Made by a program: the position numbers and the translations under genes. From positions 1 through 54,497 of the forward strand of contig JAHJLV010000012.1 of NCBI GenBank assembly GCA_018821535.1: 54,497 bases of DNA, written 5' to 3'. The number at the start of each line of letters is the position of its first letter. The first letter of the stretch is position 1. Positions 19,251-27,125 of the stretch are shown here, piece by piece. The notes under the pieces are model-generated. The model was not told where the DNA came from, searched no databases, and was given only the letters and a program-made list of their open reading frames with translations. This stretch comes from Pseudomonadota bacterium (lineage in GTDB: Bacteria > Desulfobacterota > Desulfobacteria > Desulfobacterales > Desulfobacteraceae).

Positions 19251-20033
19251 CTAAGGTGTTTTAAAAAACTGATGTTCCTGGAAGATGCAGTAGTTGGCAT
19301 CTCCTGCAATATTTCCATCAGTGATTTCAACAAAATAGCCGTAACTTGTATCGGGTTTGAGTTCTTTGGGGATCGTGATGCCAGCTTTGTTCTGACCGGC
19401 CAGAGTATTACCGGTAACGATACGTTCATAATAGATATTGTCAAAATGAGTCAGGTTGTTGCCGTCAAATTCTGTGGGCTTGGATGCCTGGGCCACCCGG
19501 GTGACGGAAAAACTGTCCGGGCCGCCGACATCTTTGAGGGTCTTCCAGCTCAGTTTGATATCCTTGAGGCCGGCACCTGAAGGCAAAGGTGATTTCTGAG
19601 ACGGGGAAAAAGAATCTAAAATTTCATCACGGTTTTTAAGGAAATTTTCAATGGCGGCATCGCTGGGAGCATTATTCTGAATTCTGGATTTTTTGTCTGA
19701 TCTGCCGTCTTTGCATTTTACTTCAATAGTGTATTCGCCTTCTTTTAAAAAACCTGTGGGCAGGTTAATCATCCACCAGTAGTTCTGAAGCTCCGGGGTA
19801 TAAAACCAGCCGTTATATTCAGGCAGGCTGTATTTTTCATTTCTCAATTCCACTTCATATCCATCCGGTCCGTATGCCTTGATACTTTCAATGATATCCG
19901 GAACTTTTAAGCCCGGAGTGGGTCGCAGGGCCACAAGCATCTTATGGGTTTCCTTGGGCATGGGAGAATTATGAAAATCCCAGTATACATTGCAGGCCAT
20001 AATATCATATATTTTAATTTCGGTTTCGCTCAT
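19251..20033 (-). CDS. Conserved hypothetical protein downstream of tetR
   Basis: A 260-residue protein with no signal peptide or membrane segment. The sequence looks beta-rich with immunoglobulin-like strands (YTIEVKCKDGRSD, ELKPDTSYGYFVEITDGN), suggesting one or two fibronectin-III-like folds. I do not recognise the family. It starts 24 bp after the tetR stop, so both are probably expressed from the TetR-controlled promoter at 20639-20667. A role linked to the inducer is inferred only from position. Confidence 0.7.
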   Translation of the reverse strand: MSETEIKIYDIMACNVYWDFHNSPMPKETHKMLVALRPTPGLKVPDIIESIKAYGPDGYEVELRNEKYSLPEYNGWFYTPELQNYWWMINLPTGFLKEGEYTIEVKCKDGRSDKKSRIQNNAPSDAAIENFLKNRDEILDSFSPSQKSPLPSGAGLKDIKLSWKTLKDVGGPDSFSVTRVAQASKPTEFDGNNLTHFDNIYYERIVTGNTLAGQNKAGITIPKELKPDTSYGYFVEITDGNIAGDANYCIFQEHQFFKTP

Positions 20034-20057
20034 TGCAATTTGCTCCTTGATAACGGG

Positions 20058-20630
20058 TTACAGTTTTATTGCATCCCAGGCCAGTTGAAATGACGCTTGT
20101 ATCTGCTCTTCCGTAATTTTGAAATTCCTGCACAGTCTTGGATTTGTCAAAATCAGCACTGGATAGAAGACAAAGGCACCGATAACATCCGGATTGACAT
20201 TTTTTATGATTTTCATCTCAATCCCACGCCTTACCAATCGTCCGATGGGTTCAAACATTTTTTCAAACTGGACCAGATCCACCTTCTCATTATAGGGTGA
20301 GTTGGCAAACTGTTCTGCAAAAACAGAATAATCCCGATGTGTGGTGGCAAATTCAAAATAATTGATCCACACCTGTTTGAAACAATCCCGGATTGGCATA
20401 TCATCGTCAATTTTTTTCATTGCCTCTTTGCTGAGTTCCTGCTTGATTTTCATGTAGGTGGAAACCAGAAGATCTTCTTTGTTTGCAAAGTAAGTATACA
20501 GGGTGGCCGGTGAAACACCGGCTTCCCTGGCAATTTTGGAGACAGAACTGGAGGCGAAACCGATTTCGTTGACCACTTTGACAGCAGCCTGAAACAATGC
20601 CTCGTGTTTTTCAGTATCTTTTATTCTCAT
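20058..20630 (-). CDS. TetR-family transcriptional repressor
   Basis: A 190-residue regulator. The N-terminal HTH is SVSKIAREAGVSPATLYTYFANKEDLL. The C-terminal ligand-binding domain has no recognised subfamily motif. Its own promoter and that of the VOC/GXWXG operon (22282-22310) share the same layout: a dyad TGAA-N2-TTC(A/G) inside the -35/-10 spacer. It is therefore probably autoregulatory and represses that nearby operon. Confidence 0.92.
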   Translation of the reverse strand: MRIKDTEKHEALFQAAVKVVNEIGFASSSVSKIAREAGVSPATLYTYFANKEDLLVSTYMKIKQELSKEAMKKIDDDMPIRDCFKQVWINYFEFATTHRDYSVFAEQFANSPYNEKVDLVQFEKMFEPIGRLVRRGIEMKIIKNVNPDVIGAFVFYPVLILTNPRLCRNFKITEEQIQASFQLAWDAIKL

Positions 20631-20638
20631 GACGATTT

Positions 20639-20667
20639 TAACTAAATGAATGTTCGGTTAAAGTCAA
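20639..20667 (-). promoter_or_regulatory. tetR promoter with embedded operator
   Basis: Minus strand: -35 TTGACT (20662-20667), a 17-bp spacer and -10 TAGTTA (20639-20644). The spacer contains the dyad TGAATGTTC (20647-20655), nearly identical to the site at 22290-22299. Confidence 0.6.
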
Positions 20668-20717
20668 TACTTTTAACTACCGGCCCTGGAATGCGGTTAT
20701 TCCTTTCATATCAAAGC

Positions 20718-21266
20718 CTATTCTTCAGCATTCTGACGGCTCAGATGGAAGAAAAAAAGCAGTTTGCCTTTGGCTTCTCCCAGTCCGATCATGGTGTTCT
20801 CATCCAGCTTTCGAAAATAATCCATAATGGGTTTTTCATTATAAATCAGACTGCCGGTGACTTTTCCCCTGAACTTGACTTCCCGTATGCGGGCCATGCC
20901 CCATTTATCAAAAGAGTAGATAGTTCCATCCGGTTTTCTTGCAAGCAGCGGCTCTGCATCATCTGCAGAATTAAACCGTTTGCCGTACCAGTTAATGGGA
21001 TCCGGCATTTTCCCGCCGTCAAATTTTCCGCCTTTCCAGGTACCCAGCATAAATTCGGTATCCACCGTGTCCAGAAGATCATACAGTGGCAGGATCTGTT
21101 CGTTGGTATAGGCTTGTTTGCTTTCAATCATTTCTTTAATCTGAGCCACGGCTTTTGCTTTTTGTGCATTATCTGCGGACATTTTCTTTTGTTCTGAAGC
21201 AACACACCCCAGCAGTCCAACAACCAAAAAACACGTCAACATGTAAACACCCAAACGAAATTTCAT
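20718..21266 (-). CDS. GXWXG/DUF4334 domain lipoprotein
   Basis: A 182-residue predicted lipoprotein. The lipobox is VGLLGC, with Cys at about residue 21. LGTWKGGKFDGG gives the GXWXG motif. The C-terminal part (GSLIYNEKPIMDYFRKLDENTMIGLGEAKG, ending FFFHLSR) matches the DUF4334 pattern. AAGGAG precedes the start. It is 16 bp downstream of the VOC lipoprotein gene, with which it should be cotranscribed under the TetR-type operator. Biochemical function is unknown. Confidence 0.85.
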   Translation of the reverse strand: MKFRLGVYMLTCFLVVGLLGCVASEQKKMSADNAQKAKAVAQIKEMIESKQAYTNEQILPLYDLLDTVDTEFMLGTWKGGKFDGGKMPDPINWYGKRFNSADDAEPLLARKPDGTIYSFDKWGMARIREVKFRGKVTGSLIYNEKPIMDYFRKLDENTMIGLGEAKGKLLFFFHLSRQNAEE

Positions 21267-21282
21267 TCTTTCTCCTTTAATA

Positions 21283-22158
21283 TTATTTTAATTTTTCTGT
21301 TTTAAGTTCAACAGACTGTTTTACTTCAATCAGGTATCCGTCCATATCCTTTGCCAGTCCATAGGCTTTGGGGTTAAATCTGGGCCTGCGTTTGGGAGAG
21401 ATAATGACTTCCAGGCCTTCATCTTCGATGGCTTTCACTGTTTCTTGCACATTATTCACATAAAATCCCAGCTTCACGGGAACATCGGTATAGTTTCTCG
21501 GGGCAACATAATGCATCAGTACGAGAGCTGATCCCCCGCCTTCATACGGATACTGTAAAATAATTTCATCCATAAAATACGGAATGGACAGCCGGTATTG
21601 TTCAGTCATTCCCAGAATGCGGGTATAAAAATCCGCAGATGTCTCAAGATCGCTGACGCCGATTCCCACAGCGCCCAGATAAGATTCTGTCAGGGATGGG
21701 TCTTCAACGATTTCAACCAGATATTTATCCGGGTCAAAAGCCATGCCAACCACGACACCACCCAGCTCCGGCGGCTGTGCTGCGGGCGGCGCTAAAATTC
21801 TGTATCCTGCGCCAGAAATAGCTGCGGCAACAGCATAGGCATCCTGTACATAAAAGACCAGCTTGTCCGGGTTATAGGTGTAGTTTACGGCAGAGCTGTC
21901 AGTGTAATGCATCAGAACAACATCTGATCCGGGGCTGTTTTTGAATTCCAGCACCACTTTTTCCATTTGCGGGGTGGTTACACGATATTTCACTGACATT
22001 CCCATGATCTGTGTGTAAAATTCTGTGGATCGCTCAATGTCGCTGACGCCGATGGCGGCTGATCCTAGTCTGGGGTCTGATGGCTGAAGGCACCCTGCAA
22101 GCAGCAAAGATAATCCGATCAATAGAATCCCCAGGCTTTTTACGATGGTTTTTTTCAT
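21283..22158 (-). CDS. Lipoprotein with two VOC (glyoxalase/dioxygenase-fold) domains
   Basis: A 292-residue lipoprotein. The signal peptide ends in lipobox LLLAGC. Two tandem VOC repeats follow: AAIGVSDIERSTEFYTQIMGM and VGIGVSDLETSADFYTRILGM, each followed by a MHY...F/LGFYV segment. Chosen start ATG 22158 follows AGGAGA; longer in-frame starts would destroy the signal peptide. VOC proteins bind metals and act as glyoxalases, dioxygenases or drug-binding proteins. A lipid-anchored double-VOC protein under a TetR repressor suggests handling of an exogenous compound (inference). Confidence 0.85.
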   Translation of the reverse strand: MKKTIVKSLGILLIGLSLLLAGCLQPSDPRLGSAAIGVSDIERSTEFYTQIMGMSVKYRVTTPQMEKVVLEFKNSPGSDVVLMHYTDSSAVNYTYNPDKLVFYVQDAYAVAAAISGAGYRILAPPAAQPPELGGVVVGMAFDPDKYLVEIVEDPSLTESYLGAVGIGVSDLETSADFYTRILGMTEQYRLSIPYFMDEIILQYPYEGGGSALVLMHYVAPRNYTDVPVKLGFYVNNVQETVKAIEDEGLEVIISPKRRPRFNPKAYGLAKDMDGYLIEVKQSVELKTEKLK

Positions 22159-22281
22159 GCATGTTCTCCTGTTGATGATAAGAATTATGGTTATCCCCGT
22201 CTTGAAGCCCGGTTTTTTTAACCTGTTCAGCGGGGCGTTGATCACCTGTTCACACAATGCATTCGGCTTTTTTAATATTTT

Positions 22282-22310
22282 TAATTAAATGAACATTCAA
22301 TTAAAGTCAA
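22282..22310 (-). promoter_or_regulatory. Promoter/operator of the VOC-GXWXG operon
   Basis: Minus strand: -35 TTGACT (22305-22310), 17 bp, -10 TAATTA (22282-22287). The perfect dyad TGAACATTCA (22290-22299) sits in the spacer. Layout and sequence match the tetR promoter. Confidence 0.6.
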
Positions 22311-22350
22311 TATATTTAGGTAAAATTTTTATATAAAGCCAAAAAACTGC

Positions 22351-22380
22351 TTTAAAGACGAATAACTGTTCGTCTTTAAA
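22351..22380. repeat. Perfect 12-bp inverted repeat upstream of prs
   Basis: TTTAAAGACGAA (22351-22362) and TTCGTCTTTAAA (22369-22380) flank TAACTG. There is no T-run, so it is more likely an operator or structured leader than a terminator. It lies 30 bp upstream of the prs -35 box. Confidence 0.5.
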
Positions 22381-22409
22381 GAGGGGTGGTGCTGATTTTT
22401 TTTCGTTTC

Positions 22410-22439
22410 TTGACAAAAAACCAGTTCATATCTTAATTA
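22410..22439 (+). promoter_or_regulatory. prs promoter
   Basis: TTGACA (22410-22415), 18-bp spacer, TAATTA (22434-22439), followed by the ATG at 22477. Confidence 0.5.
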
Positions 22440-22476
22440 TAGGAAAATTTTTCAATTTAAGGGGTCTGCTTATAAA

Positions 22477-23418
22477 ATGACTGATAATTTAAAAGTATTT
22501 TCAAGCGGGGCGAATACGGACCTTGCAAAAGAGATTTGTGATCATATTGAAATACCCTTAAGCCGGCTGGCCATATCCCGGTTTTCAAATGACAATCTTT
22601 TTGTCCAGATTCAGGAAAGCGTCAGGGAAAAAGACGTGTTTGTGGTTCAGTCGCTGACACATCCTGCCAGCGATAATCTCATGGCGCTTCTGCTCACTCT
22701 GGATGCGCTGCGCAGTGCGTCGGCAAAACGTATCACCGCCGTGATTCCATATTATTCCTATGCCCGGTCAGACAAAAAGGATGCGCCCAGAATATCCATA
22801 GCCGGCCGCCTGATTGCGGATCTTCTGAAAACCGCAGGCGCGGATCGGGTTTTGACCATGGATCTGCATGCAGATTCGGTTCATGGGTTTTTCAGCATGC
22901 CCGTGGATCATCTGACGGCTGTTCCGACCCTGTGTGATTATTTTTCCCGAACCCTGGATCTGTCCCGGGCAGTGGTTGTGGCCACGGATGCAGGCGGTGC
23001 CAAAAGGGCTGGCCGCTTTGCAGAACGCCTGAAGACGTCCATGGCCATTATTGATAAACGCCGGATCAGTGATTCTGACGTGAAACAGGGACTGGTGGTG
23101 GGGGATGTCAAGGGAAAGGATGCCATTGTTTTTGATGATGAGATTTCCACGGGCAGCACCCTTGTTGCAACGGTTCAGACCCTTGAAAATGCCGGGGTCA
23201 AAAATATTTATGTCGGGGCCACCCACCCGGTGCTCTGCGGCGATGCTGTGGCAAATCTGAGAGCTTCACATATTGCACAGGTGGTTGTTGCAAATACTGT
23301 GCACATTCCGGAAAATAAACAATTTTCCAGATTAAAAGTCCTTTCAGTGGCAGCGTTGTTTTCCCAGGCCATTTTAAGAATTCATACCGGAGAAAGCGTG
23401 AGCGCTTTATTTACGTGA
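22477..23418 (+). CDS. prs: Ribose-phosphate pyrophosphokinase (PRPP synthase), divergent type
   Basis: A 313-residue enzyme making PRPP from ribose 5-phosphate and ATP. Both phosphoribosyltransferase-like halves are present: FSSGANTDLAKEI, ISRFSNDNLFVQI, the PYYSYARSDKK flexible-loop region, MDLHADSVHGFF, and the PRPP loop IVFDDEISTGSTLV. Two features differ from the standard enzyme. The loop reads DDEISTGST instead of DDxIDTAGT, and the catalytic segment reads APRISIAGRLIA instead of REPISAKLVA. It may therefore be a second or alternative PRPP synthase. It has its own promoter and an upstream 12-bp inverted repeat. Confidence 0.88.
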   Translation: MTDNLKVFSSGANTDLAKEICDHIEIPLSRLAISRFSNDNLFVQIQESVREKDVFVVQSLTHPASDNLMALLLTLDALRSASAKRITAVIPYYSYARSDKKDAPRISIAGRLIADLLKTAGADRVLTMDLHADSVHGFFSMPVDHLTAVPTLCDYFSRTLDLSRAVVVATDAGGAKRAGRFAERLKTSMAIIDKRRISDSDVKQGLVVGDVKGKDAIVFDDEISTGSTLVATVQTLENAGVKNIYVGATHPVLCGDAVANLRASHIAQVVVANTVHIPENKQFSRLKVLSVAALFSQAILRIHTGESVSALFT

Positions 23419-23533
23419 AGCAAAGTTATGCGTTCATTTGTCAGGTACGGCTTTAAACCGGGTGTGATGCTGTCTGATCAGCGCCATATATGTTTTTATG
23501 CCGTCTTCAAATCTTTTTAAGCAGGAGAAAAGA

Positions 23534-24157
23534 ATGAGCCAGACATCAGATATTTTTGAAAAACATTATGATGATTATCGTGCCCAGGTGGCTAAAGTGG
23601 ATTTTTTATCCGTAAAGGACAGGCTGGGAATTGAGGTCAAAGAGGATCAGGCAATCATTCGGTTTGCAGATGAAATATATACAGTTTCAGGCGCAAGGAT
23701 AACAGATGCATCCGGAAATCGTCCGGGGTATGCGATTTGTGTGGTCTTGTTTAAGTATATTCTTTTATGCCCGGACCCTGCGCCTTACGATATAAACTGG
23801 GTGGCGCTTACAGAGTTTAAACAAACCGGTCAGTTTACCAATGTTAATTTTTTTGCAAGTGAGACCGAAGGCCTTCTGAAAGAATCCTTTTCAGGGCGCC
23901 TGGAGGCCTTTGTCCGTGCCTGTAAAAAAATGGGGGCAACTCAAAGCAAACTGCAGATGCCCTGGGATCTGGCAATGGAAATGGATGTGCTGCCGAAAAT
24001 AAAGATCCTTGTCCTTTTTAATGATACGGATGAAGAATTCCCGGCGCTGTGCAAAGTGCTTTTTCAGAAACATGCACAGTTTTATCTTGATCCGGAATCC
24101 ATGATTATCGCAACATCTGTCATGGCGAAAAAACTGGTGAATCTGGGATGTGGCTAA
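23534..24157 (+). CDS. DUF3786 domain protein
   Basis: A 207-residue protein matching the DUF3786 pattern of anaerobes, with GYAICVVLFKYILLC, WVALTEFKQTGQFTNVNFF and PWDLAMEMDVLPKIKILVLFNDTDEEFPA. ATG 23534 follows AGGAG; an in-frame start at 23498 lacks a ribosome site. It is cytosolic with no catalytic motif I can point to. It follows prs on the same strand. Confidence 0.85.
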   Translation: MSQTSDIFEKHYDDYRAQVAKVDFLSVKDRLGIEVKEDQAIIRFADEIYTVSGARITDASGNRPGYAICVVLFKYILLCPDPAPYDINWVALTEFKQTGQFTNVNFFASETEGLLKESFSGRLEAFVRACKKMGATQSKLQMPWDLAMEMDVLPKIKILVLFNDTDEEFPALCKVLFQKHAQFYLDPESMIIATSVMAKKLVNLGCG

Positions 24158-24273
24158 CCTATTAATTTGTTTGACTTATCATTAACCTTGTGTTAGGGGT
24201 TTTGCTCAATCAGCATGAATGACGATGGTCCGATCAAATTTGATGGGCAAATCAATGAAAAGAAAGGTGAAAA

Positions 24274-25047
24274 ATGAAAAAGCGATCAATAGGATGGGTG
24301 CTGGCACTGTGTTTTTTATGGGCGTCAACTGCCGCGGCAGCTTTTTATTCTGAAAGTCTGATTTATGCAGGGCCTCCAAATTATGAATATACGTATGATG
24401 ACGGAAATGGCCCAACTCAGGTTTCTTTTGAAATGCCTGGAAATTCCCATGCCAGTGCAGGATGGTGGAGTCTGGGCGGAGACCTGGCTACGACCTGGGG
24501 TGAAAATTTCCAGGGCTGGCGGTATGTTTTTGTTAGTGTTGAAAAGGAGCTTATTGTAACAGCTGCAGGAAGTGCCGCTATTCACTTTTCATTTAATGGT
24601 TTTTTACAGGTTTCGGGAAGTACATCTCAAAACGGGGATTATTCTCTGTGGGCTGATGCAGAAATCTATGACGATACACCGGACCCTGATAATTTTGAAT
24701 ACTGGTACCAGGAAATGGATGAGCCCGGACAGATGGATATTTCTGAAACTTATACATTTAATTATCTTTTCACCGAAGGCAATATCGGCGATATTATAAC
24801 ACTTTATATGATTTTTCAGACACAGGTTTCTCCCAATAATGGCGTGACGCCGGTATTCAAAGACGGTGAAAGCCTCAGTTTTGTATCTTCACTTCAGGAC
24901 AGCCTTAAAATAGACAGAATGGCCGGCGGAATAGCTGCAGTTGATGGTCCTGAACTTTCCCCTTCGCTTCCTGTCCCGGTTTCTTCATCGGTCTGGCTTG
25001 TCAGTATTGCACTGGCAATGGTTTTTGGAATAAAAAAGAAATTGTAA
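24274..25047 (+). CDS. Secreted protein with PEP-CTERM-like sorting signal
   Basis: A 257-residue exported protein. It has a signal peptide (VLALCFLWASTAAAA) and a C-terminal tripartite tail: LPVPVSS, a hydrophobic helix (VWLVSIALAMVFG) and basic IKKKL. This tail resembles the PEP-CTERM/exosortase signal, in the VPxP variant seen in Desulfobacterota. The body is rich in Gly, aromatic and acidic residues and looks beta-rich. A hairpin terminator follows. No exosortase gene is visible in the window. Confidence 0.75.
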   Translation: MKKRSIGWVLALCFLWASTAAAAFYSESLIYAGPPNYEYTYDDGNGPTQVSFEMPGNSHASAGWWSLGGDLATTWGENFQGWRYVFVSVEKELIVTAAGSAAIHFSFNGFLQVSGSTSQNGDYSLWADAEIYDDTPDPDNFEYWYQEMDEPGQMDISETYTFNYLFTEGNIGDIITLYMIFQTQVSPNNGVTPVFKDGESLSFVSSLQDSLKIDRMAGGIAAVDGPELSPSLPVPVSSSVWLVSIALAMVFGIKKKL

Positions 25048-25056
25048 AATTTTCTC

Positions 25057-25092
25057 CGGGCACATGTTTGTCTTTTGTGTGCCCGTTTCTTT
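25057..25092 (+). terminator. Rho-independent terminator
   Basis: CGGGCACA (25057-25064) pairs perfectly with TGTGCCCG (25078-25085), followed by TTTCTTTTTT. Confidence 0.85.
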
Positions 25093-25111
25093 TTTGATTG
25101 TCTTTTTTCTA

Positions 25112-25140
25112 TTGACAACGATTCAGTCAATTTATATATT
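25112..25140 (+). promoter_or_regulatory. Promoter of the CoA-transferase operon
   Basis: TTGACA (25112-25117), 17 bp, TATATT (25135-25140). Just downstream, TTTCGC-ATT-GCGAAA (25162-25176) is a perfect dyad in the early transcribed region and a good repressor-operator candidate. AAAGGAG precedes the ATG at 25222. Confidence 0.65.
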
Positions 25141-25221
25141 TTCAAAAAAAATGGAACCATATTTCGCATTGCGAAACTAAATGGTTCGTTCGGGTTGCAA
25201 TTTTTGAAAGGAGTATTCTTT

Positions 25222-26277
25222 ATGGCAGCAAACAATGGTTCAAAGGTCATGACGACCAAAGAAGCGATCAGCAGATTTGTAAATGACGGCGACAGCCTGA
25301 TTACGGGTAATTACAATGAAAGCATGCCCATGAGCCTGCTGTTTGAAATTATCCGTCAGAAAAAAAGAGGGTTGACATATTACAGCCAGTCCGGTTCTTT
25401 TGACGGTGAATTCATGGCGTTCAGCGGCTGCATGGAAAAAATGATATCGGCATTTGTGTATAAATGGGGAGGAAGCACCCGGGGCGGCATTATCGAACAG
25501 TACCAGAGAGCGGGTAAAATTCAGGTGGAGGACTATACCAACTTCACGTATAATGCCCGTCTTGCCGCCGGTGCGTTTGGATATTCCTGCCTGCCGGTGC
25601 TGCCGGCCATAATGGATTCGGATGTGTTCAAGATCCGGGGATTTATGGGGGATAAAAAATTCGGGGTAATCACCTGTCCGTTTACCGGAAAACAAACACC
25701 GGTGGTGCCTGCGGCAAATCCGGATGTCTGTGTGCTGCATGTGCAGCGGGCGGATAAATTCGGAAATGCCCAGCATTGGGGCGGTCTGGGTTCTACTGTC
25801 CATGCCTGTCTTGCCAGCAGAAAAATTATTGTTTCCTGCGAAGAACTGGTGGAACCGGATATCATAAAATCCAGTCCCCACCATACCATTGTTCCCGGAT
25901 TCAGAGTATCTGCAGTCATAGAAGAGCCTTTTGGCTGCCATCCCTTTGAAATTGTAGGCTTTCGCGGCCTTGATACGGCCATGTTCAGCCTGATCAATCA
26001 GGCCTTCAAGATAGACGGCGGCCTGGATGTTTTTTTTGATGAATGGATATACGGGCTGCCGGATCGCAGCGCATATATCCAGCATTATATCGAAGTGTTC
26101 GGTCAGGATATGCTCAATCGCTATAATGCCCGTTCCTATTATTCTGCTCCGGCAAACTATGGCATCCCGTTTCAGTCCGGATGGGATATTAACGGCATAT
26201 CAAATGATCTGGGTGTGGATATGGAAGGATTGGAAAAGCTGATTGAAGAGAGAGGAGAACTGGTCGATGTTAACTAA
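25222..26277 (+). CDS. CoA-transferase subunit A (glutaconate CoA-transferase type)
   Basis: A 352-residue alpha subunit of a family I CoA-transferase. Motifs include FVNDGDSLITGNYNESMP near the N-terminus, then YWKWGG-type and VHVQRADKFGNAQ-type segments (here VLHVQRADKFGNAQHWGG). The chosen ATG at 25222 follows AAAGGAG; the frame extends upstream without a better start. It overlaps subunit B by 11 bp. The acyl substrate is unknown. The adjacent converging TRAP importer suggests a dicarboxylate or hydroxy acid (inference). Confidence 0.88.
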   Translation: MAANNGSKVMTTKEAISRFVNDGDSLITGNYNESMPMSLLFEIIRQKKRGLTYYSQSGSFDGEFMAFSGCMEKMISAFVYKWGGSTRGGIIEQYQRAGKIQVEDYTNFTYNARLAAGAFGYSCLPVLPAIMDSDVFKIRGFMGDKKFGVITCPFTGKQTPVVPAANPDVCVLHVQRADKFGNAQHWGGLGSTVHACLASRKIIVSCEELVEPDIIKSSPHHTIVPGFRVSAVIEEPFGCHPFEIVGFRGLDTAMFSLINQAFKIDGGLDVFFDEWIYGLPDRSAYIQHYIEVFGQDMLNRYNARSYYSAPANYGIPFQSGWDINGISNDLGVDMEGLEKLIEERGELVDVN

Positions 26278-27106
26278 AAAAATTACCCGCCAGGAATTAT
26301 TGATTATTGCCGCCTCCCGTCAGATTCAAAACGGAGATGTGTCTATTTTAGGGATCGGGCTTCCCATTATTGCGGGTGCTGTGGCAAAAAAGACCCATGC
26401 ACCGGAAGCTGTATTAATGATGGAATCCGGCATCTGTGATTTTGAGCCAAGGGTGTTACCCATGCATGTGGCCGATGCCAGCGCCACCCGAGGATATGGA
26501 TATGCAACGGATCTTTTCAGTGTGTTCTCCACCATCACCTATGCCGGGTATCTGGATAAAGCATTTTTAGGTGTGGGGCAGATTGATAAATTCGGCAATA
26601 TCAATACCTCATATCTTGGCACACCTCCCGGGGCTCCGCGGATCAGCGCAGCAGGAGGGGCGCCTGAATTTTACGCCTATGCGAAAAAAACCATTCTTAC
26701 AATGAAAGGCGGACAGTTTGTGGAAAAACTGCCGTATCTGACCTCGCCGGGATATCTGGGCGGCGGAAGCCAGCGGGAGGATTCAGGACGATATACTCCC
26801 GGATCAGGGCCAAGCGTCCTGTTAACATCCAAGGGTATTTTCAAGTTTGATGAAGAAACCAGAGAAATGTATCTGGCAGCGCTTTTCCCCGGAGTTTGTG
26901 TTGACACTGTCAAAGCGGATGTGCCATGGGATCTTAAAATTGCAGATACGCTGGAGTCTTTTCCGGTTCCCACGGATGAAGAAATCAGGGCCTTAAGAGA
27001 ATTTTCTCCCCGGGCCAGTTTCCCGAGCCCTGTAGCGGTTCAGCTGGTGTTTGAAAATTTTAAAAGAAAAATTGCCGCAAAAAAAGCGGCCCGGAAGGCC
27101 GGATAG
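26267..27106 (+). CDS. CoA-transferase subunit B (glutaconate CoA-transferase type)
   Basis: A 279-residue beta subunit. The likely catalytic Glu is in LMMESGICDFEP, the ExG position of family I enzymes that forms the glutamyl-CoA thioester. The fold-typical LGVGQIDKFGNINTSYLG follows. ATG 26267 with GAGGAGA was chosen over an upstream TTG, and overlaps the subunit A stop by 11 bp. With subunit A it moves CoA between a donor acyl-CoA and a free acid in the cytosol. Confidence 0.88.
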   Translation: MLTKKITRQELLIIAASRQIQNGDVSILGIGLPIIAGAVAKKTHAPEAVLMMESGICDFEPRVLPMHVADASATRGYGYATDLFSVFSTITYAGYLDKAFLGVGQIDKFGNINTSYLGTPPGAPRISAAGGAPEFYAYAKKTILTMKGGQFVEKLPYLTSPGYLGGGSQREDSGRYTPGSGPSVLLTSKGIFKFDEETREMYLAALFPGVCVDTVKADVPWDLKIADTLESFPVPTDEEIRALREFSPRASFPSPVAVQLVFENFKRKIAAKKAARKAG

Positions 27107-27125
27107 AACACGCAGGTATCCTGTT

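Noticed and set aside
22351..22380. Inverted repeat as a rho-independent terminator
   Set aside because: No T-run on either side and no gene ending there; better read as an operator or leader structure.
25240..26085. 281-codon open frame antisense to the CoA-transferase A gene
   Set aside because: Lies wholly inside a conserved gene on the other strand, with no coherent domain or ribosome site; a codon-bias shadow. The same applies to long antisense frames at 17240-17938, 36839-37582 and 754-1218.
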